NCBI GenBank assembly: GCA_012520845.1
Contig: JAAYNL010000018.1
Location: 1-64,000 of the forward strand
DNA from: Thermoplasmatales archaeon
GTDB lineage: Archaea; Thermoplasmatota; Thermoplasmata; Methanomassiliicoccales; Methanomethylophilaceae
Length of the DNA: 64,000 nucleotides
Reading direction: 5' to 3'
Shown here one piece after another: positions 1 to 9,336 of this stretch (positions are counted from its first letter, which is position 1; each line of letters starts with the position of its first letter). Position numbers and translations under genes: made by a program. The notes beneath the pieces are model-generated. The model had not been told where the DNA came from and made no database searches. It worked only from the letters and a program-made list of their open reading frames with translations.

Positions 1-273
1 GAACACCGGCGGCAGCAACGGGCCTATGTCCACCTTGGGGTAGCCGTGCCTGCCGACGAACACGGCCGGCGGGCTGCATCCCTCCAGTTCCCTGGCGTCG
101 ATCATCGGCATCGTCTTGCTTTGGGAGTAGAACTTCACCATCAGCGGGCAACGGGGCTTGCCGCACAGCTTGCGCGACCCCTTGCACACTATGCAGAGCC
201 CGGACTTGGGCTCGGGGTCGTTGAGGTTGGCCATCCTGTCGAAGAACCCGACGGACGCACCCTGGCCGCTCAT
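1..273 (-). CDS. nreA: NreA-family DNA repair protein, N-terminal part (runs off window)
   Basis: The first 91 codons are visible, reading leftwards from an ATG at 273; the rest lies outside the window. Residues about 24-40 form a Cys-rich motif, CIVCKGSRKLCGKPRCPLM, followed by PPAVFVGRHGYPKVDIGPL. This is the typical N-terminus of archaeal Nre proteins, a zinc-binding-like four-Cys motif followed by a conserved GRxGYPKV segment. NreA is known in haloarchaea to act in repair of interstrand DNA damage and binds PCNA through its C-terminus, which cannot be seen here. Its ATG overlaps the TGA of larB (ATGA), so the two genes are translationally coupled. Confidence 0.88.
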   Translation of the reverse strand, partial: MSGQGASVGFFDRMANLNDPEPKSGLCIVCKGSRKLCGKPRCPLMVKFYSQSKTMPMIDARELEGCSPPAVFVGRHGYPKVDIGPLLPPVF

Positions 274-1016
274 CGCCGCCCCCTTCGCAACGCGATGGCG
301 GCAGCGGCCGCCCCGGCTCCGATGCCGTTGTCGACGTTGACGACGGTTAGGCCGGGGGAGCAGGTCTGCAGCATCGACAGCAAAGCGGCCGCGCCTCCGC
401 CGCCGATTCCGTAACCGGAGGAGACCGGTAGGCCGACGACAGGTATCTGGGTCAATGACGAGACGAGGGTCGGCAAGGTGCCTTCCATCCCCGCGGCGAC
501 GACGATGGCGTCGACATCCGCCCCGTCGAGCTCGGAAAGGGGCCCGGCGAGCCTGTGGACGCCGGCGACGCCCACGTCGTAGTAGGTCATGGCGCCGACG
601 CCCATCGACGCGGCCATGAGGCGGGCCTCCTCGGCGACGGGGATGTCGGAGGTGCCTGCGGCGAGGACGCCGATCGTCCCGCGGTCGGGATCCGGGAATC
701 TGCCTATGGAAATCACCTTCGACCTTTCGTCGTAAACGGCCTCGGGCCTCGCGGCGGAAACCGCGGAGAAATGTTCGGGGGACGCCTTGGAAAAGAGCAG
801 GAACCCCTTCGCGGCATCGGCCACGGCGGCGACCTGCGCCGGGGTCTTCGTCCTGGCGTACACCACCTCGGGGACGCCCTTCCTCATGGACCGGGCGCCG
901 TCGAAGGCGAAGGAGTCCCCGACCCGCTCGAGATAGTCCAGCCTAAGCGCCCTCTCCGCCTCCTCGGCGGAGATGCGCCCCTCGGCGAAGGATTCGAGCG
1001 TATCCCTTATTCCCAT
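270..1016 (-). CDS. larB: LarB-like, PurE-family carboxylase for nickel-pincer nucleotide cofactor
   Basis: A 248-residue protein with an N-terminal helical segment and a C-terminal PurE/AIR-carboxylase-like domain (about 115-240) containing AAGTSDIPVAEEA and VVAAGMEGTLPTLVSSL, hallmarks of the LarB family. LarB carboxylates and hydrolyses nicotinic acid adenine dinucleotide in the first step of the nickel-pincer cofactor pathway used by lactate racemase-type enzymes. The ATG at 1016 is chosen because the residues upstream are non-homologous and a TATA-like element lies near 1037-1047. It is coupled to nreA by a 4-nt overlap. A LarE homologue lies at 27751-28506, but LarA and LarC are not in the window. 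Confidence 0.88.
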   Translation of the reverse strand: MGIRDTLESFAEGRISAEEAERALRLDYLERVGDSFAFDGARSMRKGVPEVVYARTKTPAQVAAVADAAKGFLLFSKASPEHFSAVSAARPEAVYDERSKVISIGRFPDPDRGTIGVLAAGTSDIPVAEEARLMAASMGVGAMTYYDVGVAGVHRLAGPLSELDGADVDAIVVAAGMEGTLPTLVSSLTQIPVVGLPVSSGYGIGGGGAAALLSMLQTCSPGLTVVNVDNGIGAGAAAAAIALRRGRR

Positions 1017-1100
1017 GGCACCGCCATGGCATGGGCCGTAAAAATCAATTGCCCCGTTCTGGGACCTCCCGACGCTGAATCCGCCCCTCTGCGGAATCCG

Positions 1101-1110
1101 TTTATATCCT
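1101..1110 (+). promoter_or_regulatory. TATA-like box of the ubiD-family gene
   Basis: TTTATATC lies about 24 nt (centre to start) before the ATG at 1128, leaving essentially no leader. It supports the ATG at 1128 over the much longer open frame that begins upstream at 555. Confidence 0.6.
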
Positions 1111-1127
1111 TGCGCCAATCGGACGGC

Positions 1128-2384
1128 ATGACCGTCAAGAGCCTCCTGCCCAAGGACCTGCATGTGGTTAAGGGCGAAATAGACCCGGACTCCCAGGATG
1201 CCAGCAGGGCAATGGCGGAGGACCAGGGCCGCACCGTCTTCTTCGAGAGCCTGAACGGGCGCAAGGCCGTAGGGAACCTGTTCTCCACCAGGGAGAAGAT
1301 AGCCGCCGCCCTCGGCGTGGAACCGAGCGATTTCATGGCGATGTTCTCCGATGCCATCGACAACCCCGTACCGACGAAGGTGGCCAAGGACGCCCCGTTC
1401 AGGAAAAACGTCCTGGAGAAGGACCTTACGAAACTGCCCATCTGCAAATACTACCCCGGCGACAGGGGGCGCTACATCGCGTCCGGCGTCGTCGTCGCCG
1501 AACGCGACGGCAAGAGGAACGTTTCTTTCCACAGGATGCTGATCGCCGGCAAGGACAGGATCGCCATTCGCCTGGTGCCGCGCCACCTCTTCACGATGCA
1601 CAAGGCCGCCCTGGAGGCGGGGGAGGATCTAAAGGTCTCCATCTGCATAGGCGCCCGGCCCGAGGTCCTTCTGTCGGCGGCCGTTTCCACCGATTACGGG
1701 AAGGACGAGCTGGAGATCGCCTCGGCGATGCACAAGGCCGCCTTCGGGAAACCACTACCGGTCGGGCGGACCGACAACGGGCTCCTGGTGCCGATGGCCG
1801 ACTACGTGATCGAGGGGAGGATTACCGCGGAGACGATGGACGAGGGCCCTTTCGTCGACATCACGGGCACGTACGACGAGGTCAGGAAGCAGCCCGTCAT
1901 CGAAGTGGACAAGATATGGTCCTGCGACGACCCCGTCATGCACCTGCTCCTGCCCGGCGGCAACGAGCACTTCCTCTTCATGGGGATGCCCCGGGAACCG
2001 ATGATTTTCAAGACCGTGAGGCAGGCCGTGCCCAGGGTCCACGGCGTCAGGCTCACGGAGGGCGGGTGCTGCTGGCTCAACGGCGTCGTATCCATCACGA
2101 AGAACAAGGAGGGGGACGGCGTCAACGCGATAATGGCGGCGTTCACAGGCCACCCGTCCATGAAGAACGTCGTCGTGGTCGACGCGGACGTGGACATCCA
2201 CGACGACAGGGCGGTGGAGTGGGCGGTGGCGACGAGGTTCCAGGCCGACCGGCTGGTCGTCGTAAAGGACGCGGCCGGGTCCTCGCTAGACCCCTCCGCC
2301 GACGGGACCACCTGCAAGATGGGCATCGACGCCACGCTGCCGTTGGGCAGGGACCTCACCCTCTTCAAGAAGGCGACGCTCTGA
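1128..2384 (+). CDS. UbiD-family decarboxylase
   Basis: A 418-residue member of the UbiD family, which uses prenylated FMN to decarboxylate alpha,beta-unsaturated acids. The segment from about 250 to 300 (VIEVDKIWSCDDPVMHLLLP, then GGNEHFLFMG) and the RxxFHRM-like NVSFHRMLI near 130 are typical. In archaea a short UbiD of this size acts as anhydromevalonate phosphate decarboxylase in the modified mevalonate (isoprenoid) pathway; that role is plausible by length and by the single-copy archaeal context, but is inference. The partner flavin prenyltransferase UbiX is not in the window. The gene converges on purA with 3 nt between stops. Confidence 0.85.
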   Translation: MTVKSLLPKDLHVVKGEIDPDSQDASRAMAEDQGRTVFFESLNGRKAVGNLFSTREKIAAALGVEPSDFMAMFSDAIDNPVPTKVAKDAPFRKNVLEKDLTKLPICKYYPGDRGRYIASGVVVAERDGKRNVSFHRMLIAGKDRIAIRLVPRHLFTMHKAALEAGEDLKVSICIGARPEVLLSAAVSTDYGKDELEIASAMHKAAFGKPLPVGRTDNGLLVPMADYVIEGRITAETMDEGPFVDITGTYDEVRKQPVIEVDKIWSCDDPVMHLLLPGGNEHFLFMGMPREPMIFKTVRQAVPRVHGVRLTEGGCCWLNGVVSITKNKEGDGVNAIMAAFTGHPSMKNVVVVDADVDIHDDRAVEWAVATRFQADRLVVVKDAAGSSLDPSADGTTCKMGIDATLPLGRDLTLFKKATL

Positions 2385-2387
2385 AGC

Positions 2388-3695
<1,308 letters not shown>

Positions 3696-3923
3696 TTATC
3701 CCGTCATGATGGTCCCACGGGTATAATAACTGGGGCACGCGCGCATTCGCAACCGCGCCGAAGGAAGCCGCCGTCGGCCGTCCTGCCCTTGTCAAACCAC
3801 CCTTTTCGATACGATTGGCCCCTGTTTTTTTTCTGTCGGCGGTTTTTAAATCAATTTATATACTTTATATAGAAAAACTATTTCACGCATCGGAACGATT
3901 CACACCCAGGAGAGAAAAACATC

Positions 3924-4967
3924 ATGGCAAAAATGACACCGAAGGAAAGGGAACAAGCTATGAGGGACGGCGTCAGGCCGGACAGGATGCCCGTTTGGCA
4001 GATCAACGGCATAGTGGCCTCGCACCACTACGGCCACCTGTGGGACGACATCCGGAAAGACAACAAACTCCTCGTGGAGGTCACGAGGAAGTTCGCGAGG
4101 GAGGTGGGCGTGGACATCCTGAACCAGGGCGGGGAACCTAACTCCGTCGTCATGGACCTCCCGGGCGTCGAGGTGACCTTCCCCAAGGACAACTACAGCA
4201 ATGTAATGAACCACTATTTCGTTGAGCCTGAGGACGTCGAGAAAAAGGAGCTCTACGACCCCTGGGACAGGAAGCAGGCCCCAAAACTCTGGGACGGGCA
4301 CCTTTCTGCCGTGATCGATCTCGCCAAAGTGGAGAAGGACTATTTCGTGCCCAACGGCACCTGGGGCGTCATCACCATGGCTGGGTTCCTGAGGAACGTC
4401 GAGACCCTCCTGATGGACTTCATGCTCGAGCCCGACCTGGCCCACAAGGCCATCGAGAGGGCCGCGAAGCTTTCCACCGAGGTGGTGAAGGTCGGTCTGG
4501 ACGGTGGTTGCCAGACCGCGATGTACGGCGACCCGACGAGCTCCGGGTCCCTGATCTCCGAGGACGACTACAACGAATTCGTGTTCCCACACATGAAGAA
4601 GGCCATAAAGGAGTTCAAGAAGTACGGGGCCCCGACCTATCTGCACGTCTGCGGCGACGTCCTCCCCGTGATAAACGCGATAAAGAACCTGAAACTCACC
4701 ATGTTCTCGTTCGACTACATGAACGACGTTTCCAAAATGGTGGAAATCGTCGACGACCGTTTCACCCTGGCGGGGAACCTGAATCCGATGGATGTCATCT
4801 GGATGGGCACCCCGGAAAAGGTGGACAAGGCCGCCAAGGAGGTCATCGAAAAGGTCGGGGACGCCCGCTTCGTCCTCGCCACCGGTTGCGAGACGCCGAG
4901 GGACACCCCCATCGCGAACCTGCAGGCCATGAAGACAGCGGTTGAGAAATACGCCGTATACAAGTGA
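3924..4967 (+). CDS. URO-D/MtaA-family protein, probable corrinoid:thiol methyltransferase
   Basis: A 347-residue protein of the uroporphyrinogen decarboxylase superfamily, which includes the methylcobamide:CoM methyltransferases MtaA, MtbA and MtsA. It has the zinc-ligand pattern His-x-Cys (LHVCGD, about residue 240) and a distal Cys (ATGCETP, about 320), typical of the methyltransferases and not of true heme-pathway URO-D. No corrinoid protein or substrate methyltransferase is adjacent, so the substrate is unknown. Unlike most genes here it has a leader: AT-rich TATA-like sequence at about 3858-3872, then a good ribosome binding site (GGAGAG at about 3909) 8-10 nt before ATG. A strong constitutive promoter is likely. 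Confidence 0.82.
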   Translation: MAKMTPKEREQAMRDGVRPDRMPVWQINGIVASHHYGHLWDDIRKDNKLLVEVTRKFAREVGVDILNQGGEPNSVVMDLPGVEVTFPKDNYSNVMNHYFVEPEDVEKKELYDPWDRKQAPKLWDGHLSAVIDLAKVEKDYFVPNGTWGVITMAGFLRNVETLLMDFMLEPDLAHKAIERAAKLSTEVVKVGLDGGCQTAMYGDPTSSGSLISEDDYNEFVFPHMKKAIKEFKKYGAPTYLHVCGDVLPVINAIKNLKLTMFSFDYMNDVSKMVEIVDDRFTLAGNLNPMDVIWMGTPEKVDKAAKEVIEKVGDARFVLATGCETPRDTPIANLQAMKTAVEKYAVYK

Positions 4968-4994
4968 GCACGGGGTAAAACGCATTATTTCCCG

Positions 4995-5018
4995 CCCCCG
5001 CCCGTTTTCGGGCGGGGG
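4995..5018. terminator. Perfect GC hairpin between convergent genes
   Basis: CCCCCGCCCG (4995-5004), a TTTT loop, and CGGGCGGGGG (5009-5018) form a perfect 10-bp stem. It sits in the 76-nt gap between the convergent ends of the MtaA-like gene and trm1, so it could end transcription, or protect 3' ends, in both directions. There is no long T tract of the kind that classical archaeal termination uses, so RNA stabilisation is equally possible. Confidence 0.6.
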
Positions 5019-5043
5019 TGACCATTGACTTGCTTCCGTACGA

Positions 5044-6129
5044 TTACATCGAACGAAGCACGGCAACTATCTCCGTCGCCGGGATTTCGGTCCTGAAGGA
5101 CGTCGGGGAAATATGGGTTGGGGACACGGGCCCGATTTCGGACAGCCTGTCCAAAAGGTCGGCGAAACGGGGCGAGCCGACCCCGGCGTGTGAAGACATC
5201 TCGTCGGCGCAGTAGACGTAGGGGATGCGATCCAATTCCGATTTCCACAGGGCGATGGATTTCTCGCACCTCCTCCCCTCCTCGACGCCCTTCGGGTCCA
5301 GGCGTCCGAGGATGCTGTCGTCGAAGAGCCTGCCGCCCCAGAACGGCCCATGCGGCGTTTCCTTGGAAAGCGCGTTGGAAACCAATCTTTGCCTGGTGTC
5401 CGGGTCCACTCCCATGTAAATCAGTTTGGAAAGGGTCTCGTCGGCGTGCGACGCGGTGTCGGTTACCCTGACGTAGACCCTGTAGTAATGGTCGGAGCTG
5501 TGGCACAGCAAAGGCATCATCCCCCTGTCGAACTTGGCAAGCTCCCTCGCCAGGGACGACAGCAGGATCCTCAGGCCGCCCTCGTGGCACATGGCGCCCC
5601 TGATCGGCCTGGATCCGTAGCGGCGCTCGCATTTTTTCCTGTGCGCGCCGGCGAGCGGGGCGGTGTCCGTGGCAGTGACGGCGAGGACGCCACCCTTGGC
5701 GCACCCGCCGATGGCCGCGTGCAGGAACGGCATCGGGGACCCGAAGGGGTCGATGTCTACGTAACCGAAGGATTCCTCCGCCAGCAGCACCCTGAGGTCT
5801 TTATTCGAAGCCCTGCAGTTCGTCAGGGAATTCAGTTCGATGTTGCGCGAGATGAAACCGTGCGCCAATCGCGAGGAATCGTTCGCGACGACTTCGCATC
5901 CCGGCACCTCGTTCGCCAAACGCACGGCCCTCGCCCCGGTGGCGGACATGGCGTCGACGGCCGACACGCCGCCGAGCGCCCTTAGGAACATGACGCTGAC
6001 GTCCCTGTTGAAAGCCATCTTCCCGTTGAAGAAAACCCCGCCGGTAATCTTGCCGGGGCCGCCGTCGGAATGCTCGGCGGGCACGACGAGAGGCGTGGAA
6101 CCCTCGACGATTTCCACCGTCTGGATCAA
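5044..6129 (-). CDS. trm1: tRNA (guanine26-N2)-dimethyltransferase
   Basis: A 361-residue Trm1, which dimethylates G26 of tRNA with S-adenosylmethionine. VFFNGKMAFNRDVSVMFL (about 25-43) is the classic N-terminal Trm1 motif, DAMSATGARAVRLA is the SAM-binding motif I, and DIDPFGSP is the catalytic/substrate motif. No ATG exists near the N-terminus. The best start is the TTG at 6129, which overlaps the TGA of the upstream THEP1 gene (TTGA) and follows GGGGAGG by 4 nt; a GTG 12 nt downstream is the alternative. Confidence 0.93.
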   Translation of the reverse strand: MIQTVEIVEGSTPLVVPAEHSDGGPGKITGGVFFNGKMAFNRDVSVMFLRALGGVSAVDAMSATGARAVRLANEVPGCEVVANDSSRLAHGFISRNIELNSLTNCRASNKDLRVLLAEESFGYVDIDPFGSPMPFLHAAIGGCAKGGVLAVTATDTAPLAGAHRKKCERRYGSRPIRGAMCHEGGLRILLSSLARELAKFDRGMMPLLCHSSDHYYRVYVRVTDTASHADETLSKLIYMGVDPDTRQRLVSNALSKETPHGPFWGGRLFDDSILGRLDPKGVEEGRRCEKSIALWKSELDRIPYVYCADEMSSHAGVGSPRFADLLDRLSEIGPVSPTHISPTSFRTEIPATEIVAVLRSM

Positions 6130-6680
6130 TGGGCCTCCCCTTGGATGAGGCGGAAAATCTTGTACGGCAACAGGGTCCTGTTCGGCGGCGTCACCTCTAG
6201 GATGCGCACGTCGTCCCTCCTCCTTATTTCCTGCAGGAGCGGGTTCCTGGACTTCTTGTGCAGCGTGAGAATCATGGGCTTGGACAGCTTCATCGCCTCG
6301 GTTACGGTGTCGACGAAAAGCTTGCTCTCGACCTCCATCCTGCCGATCTCGTCGATGACGACCACGTCGCAATTTGCGGCGGCGTGCTCGATGGCCTTGA
6401 CGCCCACGTCCTCCAGTTTCGAGGTGTCGATGCCGTATTTGCCTATGACGGTCCTGCTCTCGATGTCCACGTGGGCGAAGACTCCGAGTTCGCCGGTCTC
6501 GATGTTCCTAACGGCGACGCCCTTCTTCTGCCTGCCATCAAGGACGCTCTCGTTCATCATGCCGCCGACGGTGTAGCCTTCCTTCCTCAGCATGTCGATG
6601 ACGGTGGAGAGGGCATAGGTCTTCCCGGCGCCAGGGAGCCCCGTTATTCCAATCTTGATATCCGCAAGCAAAAGTACCAA
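6126..6680 (-). CDS. THEP1-type nucleoside-triphosphatase
   Basis: About 184 residues. Walker A is GLPGAGKT near residue 14 and Walker B is VVVIDEIGRMEVES near 100, the signature of the THEP1/DUF265 nucleoside-triphosphatases. These hydrolyse several NTPs, and their cell role is unresolved. No ATG is available. TTG at 6680 is the longest start, and TTG at 6671, giving MLADIKIGITG, matches family N-termini equally well. It is translationally coupled to trm1 downstream. Confidence 0.9.
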   Translation of the reverse strand: MVLLLADIKIGITGLPGAGKTYALSTVIDMLRKEGYTVGGMMNESVLDGRQKKGVAVRNIETGELGVFAHVDIESRTVIGKYGIDTSKLEDVGVKAIEHAAANCDVVVIDEIGRMEVESKLFVDTVTEAMKLSKPMILTLHKKSRNPLLQEIRRRDDVRILEVTPPNRTLLPYKIFRLIQGEAH

Positions 6681-6734
6681 CTCTAGCGCAAGGTGATGGC
6701 AATCGGGATATTAGTATTATCCTCTTATTTTTCC

Positions 6735-7115
6735 TTATTCCGTGACGTGGGATATATACATTAACGGATATTTCAGACCCTCGTCGTACCTCATTTCCGC
6801 GGTGACGACGACGTCGTCGATCTGCACCTGCAGCACCACGTCGAGCATGTTGCCGGTCAGCGAGACGTAGCTGTACTCGTCGGCCTTCTTTCGGAACTGG
6901 GACCTGTCTATGGCTACCTTTACGCTCTTTACGTAGGGCTGCACCAGTATCCCCTTCTCGATGGATTTCTCCAGGATGTCGACGTTTGAGCCGTCGACCG
7001 GAACGCCGACGAACTGGTGGTAGATCGTCCCCATTTTGACCCCGGCCTCGAACATCGCACGCTCCCTCACGGTGCATTTGAACTTCCCGGCGGCGTCCTT
7101 TTCCCTTTGGCTCAT
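6735..7115 (-). CDS. mptD: Archaeal dihydroneopterin aldolase
   Basis: A 126-residue protein with TVRERAMFEAGVKMGTIYHQ followed by FVGVPV (about 15-40), characteristic of the archaeal MptD (DUF372) family. MptD cleaves 7,8-dihydroneopterin to 6-hydroxymethyl-dihydropterin in tetrahydromethanopterin/folate-type cofactor synthesis. Length is that of the family. A TATA-like GTTAATTA at 7136-7145 lies about 26 nt before the ATG, so the mRNA is probably leaderless. It is separate from the glycosylase gene upstream, which ends at 7141. Confidence 0.87.
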   Translation of the reverse strand: MSQREKDAAGKFKCTVRERAMFEAGVKMGTIYHQFVGVPVDGSNVDILEKSIEKGILVQPYVKSVKVAIDRSQFRKKADEYSYVSLTGNMLDVVLQVQIDDVVVTAEMRYDEGLKYPLMYISHVTE

Positions 7116-7140
7116 CGCCTTACGTATGCGTCGGACGTAA

Positions 7141-7662
7141 TTAACGGTTGGGCATTTGGGACAGGCACTTTTTGATTATTTTCCATTCGTCGTAAAGGTT
7201 GTCCATGGAATATCCAGCGTTGGCGGGGCTGGTGGACGGCAGTTTGATGGCCTCGAACCCCGTTTTCCGCTCCTGGTATTTCCGATAATAGCGGTAAGCC
7301 GCCGCGCCGTTGCAAAATACCTGCCTTATGTCCGCCCCTTTGAAGATCGGGCTCAGGTCCGATGGGACCGCGTTTTGGATGCTTGCGTCGCTGGATCCGA
7401 CGATGTCGCATCGGTAGATCACGTCGTAGACGGCGAGGCCGTGCCGCAAAAGAAAGGTTTTCCTTTCCTCGATGTCCGTGCCCAGCGCCACGCCGAAAAT
7501 CCGCCCGAGCAAAGGCCAGAAACGATTCTGCGGGTGTCCGTAAAAAAAACCGTATTCCCTGGTCTTGACGGATGGGAAGGAACCCAGTATCAATATTTTC
7601 GAATCGGCTCGGAACAGGGGCCTCAGCGGGTGGGTGACGGTTTGGCCATCGGTCGTTTTCAA
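7141..7662 (-). CDS. Hypoxanthine-DNA glycosylase (UDG family 6)
   Basis: A 173-residue uracil-DNA glycosylase superfamily protein. KILILGSFPSVKTREYGFFY (about 23-42), then GHPQNRFWPLL, and the C-terminal LPSTSPAN (about 143-150), match DNA-deoxyinosine glycosylases, which excise hypoxanthine formed by adenine deamination. The only plausible start is the TTG at 7662, which follows AAGGAGG with unusually tight spacing. It diverges from nadA, and the 64-nt intergenic region must hold both promoters. Confidence 0.88.
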   Translation of the reverse strand: MKTTDGQTVTHPLRPLFRADSKILILGSFPSVKTREYGFFYGHPQNRFWPLLGRIFGVALGTDIEERKTFLLRHGLAVYDVIYRCDIVGSSDASIQNAVPSDLSPIFKGADIRQVFCNGAAAYRYYRKYQERKTGFEAIKLPSTSPANAGYSMDNLYDEWKIIKKCLSQMPNR

Positions 7663-7726
7663 CCCTCCTTTCCGTTGTAAGGCAAATCAGTAACAGATTT
7701 AACCTTGTTCCATAATCAGCGGCCAA

Positions 7727-8638
7727 ATGGAGGGAACGGTCGGGCGCATCCGCGCGCTCAAGGAGAAGAGGAACGCCGTCATACTGGCGCACAACTACGT
7801 CGCCGGGGACGTGCAGGACATCGCCGACCACGTCGGGGATTCCCTCGGCCTCTCCGTCGCGGCTTCCGAGACCGACGCCGACGTCATCGTCTTCTGCGGC
7901 GTGACCTTCATGGGCGAGACGGCGAAGATCCTCAACCCGGGGAAGACCGTGCTCATGCCGGAACCCGAGGCCCGGTGCCCGATGGCCGACATGTGCTCCG
8001 CCGAGAGCATCCGGGCGGCCAAACTGGAACATCCGGGCGCCGCGGTAATCGGGTACGTGAACACCAACGCCGAGTCGAAGACCGAGATGGACGTTTGCTG
8101 CACCTCCTCCAACGCCGTGGGGGTGGCTTCCGCCACCGAGGCCGGGAAGATAATCTTCTTACCCGACGCGAACCTGGGGAGATACGTTTCCGAGAACGTC
8201 CCAGATAAGGAAATCGTGCTCTGGGAGGGGTATTGCCCTGTACACCAGTCCATCTCCCCGGACGACGTTTCGCGGTTGGCCGCGTCCAACCCCGGGGCCG
8301 TGGTCATGGCCCACCCCGAGTGCACGGCCGGGGTGCTCGCGCTCGCGGATTACATCGGCTCCACCGAGGGCATGGTCGGTTTCGCAAAAGCCTCCGATGC
8401 CAAAACCTTCGTCGTCGCCACCGAAGTGGGCATGGGACACCGTCTCGAGTTGGAATGTCCCGGGAAAGACTTCGTTTTCCCGCCGAACTCGGTTTGCGAA
8501 GCGATGAAAATCACAACGTTGGAATCCGTCGAGAAATGCCTGGAGGGTATGACCGGCGAAATCCGCCTGCCAAAGGACGTGATGGACAGAGCCAGGGTGC
8601 CGTTGGAAAGGATGCTCGGCACCCCCAATCCGGTTTAA
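7727..8638 (+). CDS. nadA: Quinolinate synthase
   Basis: A 303-residue NadA, which condenses iminoaspartate with dihydroxyacetone phosphate to quinolinate in NAD synthesis. The three 4Fe-4S ligands are visible as C90 (MADMCS), C170 (EGYCPVH) and C257 (SVCEAMK). Other family motifs are AHNYVAGDVQDIADHVGDS, VMAHPECT and ATEVGMGHRL. A TATA-like ATTTAACC at 7697-7704 lies 22-30 nt before the ATG, suggesting a leaderless mRNA. NadB/aspartate dehydrogenase and NadC are not adjacent. Confidence 0.97.
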   Translation: MEGTVGRIRALKEKRNAVILAHNYVAGDVQDIADHVGDSLGLSVAASETDADVIVFCGVTFMGETAKILNPGKTVLMPEPEARCPMADMCSAESIRAAKLEHPGAAVIGYVNTNAESKTEMDVCCTSSNAVGVASATEAGKIIFLPDANLGRYVSENVPDKEIVLWEGYCPVHQSISPDDVSRLAASNPGAVVMAHPECTAGVLALADYIGSTEGMVGFAKASDAKTFVVATEVGMGHRLELECPGKDFVFPPNSVCEAMKITTLESVEKCLEGMTGEIRLPKDVMDRARVPLERMLGTPNPV

Positions 8639-8665
8639 TACCCCTTAGCCGATTGGCCGACGGGG

Positions 8666-8717
8666 GTCGGATGACGATTCACTTCTCTGACCGGTGATGA
8701 GCCCTATGAGTGCCGAC
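8666..8717 (+). ncRNA. Possible box C/D guide sRNA (weak candidate)
   Basis: In the gap between convergent nadA and the Hjc-like gene lie, in order, ATGACGA (box C with one mismatch, 8671-8677), a 9-nt spacer, CTGA (perfect D', 8687-8690), 3 nt, GTGATGA (perfect C', 8694-8700), a 12-nt spacer and CCGA (box D with one mismatch, 8713-8716). The order and spacings are those of archaeal box C/D RNAs. Two imperfect boxes and no confirmed target keep confidence low. Confidence 0.25.
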
Positions 8718-8722
8718 GGCCC

Positions 8723-9250
8723 TCACTCCCCGCAGAACTCCATGAACCCGAGGAGCTCGCTCAGCTTGATGCCCGACTCCCACCTCATGATGTAGTTGCC
8801 GTTGCCGCTGACGTCCATCGGCGGCACCCTCCTCTGCAGGAGACCCAGCGCCCCTTTCAGTTCCTCATCGATCGGTATGGAGAAGATCCTCCATGGATCG
8901 CCCCTGACCCGTTTGAGCCTGTAGGCGTACAGCGGGAGCAATCCCGAGCGCCTGCATTCCTCCCTGAGGGCATCGGCCTGTTCAGTCATCCTCGCGGACC
9001 TGCTGAAGTGTATCGTGTCCTCGGATGAGCTTTTGACCTCTATCGGGAAGGAGAAATCGCCCCTGAGCGCCACGAGGTCTATGCCGAGCGACCCCGCCGC
9101 CCTGACAACCACGAACGGCCTGCCGATCACGGATTCGTAGGAAGCCCTCTCGGACTCGCTGCAGGTCTTAACCATCTTCACGATCGTCTTCTCCTCGCCG
9201 GACAGCAGGGACTTCAGTTCCCTTTCGTAGATATCCCCGGGGGGCGCCAT
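8723..9250 (-). CDS. Hjc-like Holliday junction resolvase / PD-(D/E)XK endonuclease
   Basis: A 175-residue protein. YERELKSLLSGEEKTI at the N-terminus gives a first acidic residue, and RAAGSLGIDLVALRGDFSFP followed by IEVKSSSED (about 50-76) supplies the D...E-x-K catalytic core. Archaeal Hjc has the same G-x-G-x-x-D-L...EVK arrangement. Hjc proteins are usually about 120-140 residues; this one has an insert before the core and a C-terminal extension of about 40 residues. A TATA-like box at 9278-9287 lies about 32 nt before the ATG. The gene is monocistronic. Confidence 0.75.
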   Translation of the reverse strand: MAPPGDIYERELKSLLSGEEKTIVKMVKTCSESERASYESVIGRPFVVVRAAGSLGIDLVALRGDFSFPIEVKSSSEDTIHFSRSARMTEQADALREECRRSGLLPLYAYRLKRVRGDPWRIFSIPIDEELKGALGLLQRRVPPMDVSGNGNYIMRWESGIKLSELLGFMEFCGE

Positions 9251-9305
9251 TTCTATCGTTTATCCATTCGGCGCACCCCTATATAAACGATGGAGGGGGG
9301 AGGTG

Positions 9306-9334
9306 GCCGAAAGTGGCCCTTACGCCGAAAGTGG
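9306..9334. repeat. Two direct copies of an 11-bp sequence downstream of aspS
   Basis: GCCGAAAGTGG occurs at 9306-9316 and 9324-9334 with an 18-bp period, in the short gap between the Hjc-like gene and the end of aspS. The function is unknown. Confidence 0.5.
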
Positions 9335-9336
9335 GT

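Noticed and set aside
555-1127. N-terminal extension of the UbiD protein
   Set aside because: The extension is antisense to larB and lacks homology; the TATA box at 1101 and the ATG at 1128 explain the gene.
3924-4967. Heme-pathway uroporphyrinogen decarboxylase
   Set aside because: The His-x-Cys and distal Cys pattern is that of MtaA/CmuA methyltransferases, and no heme or siroheme genes are adjacent.
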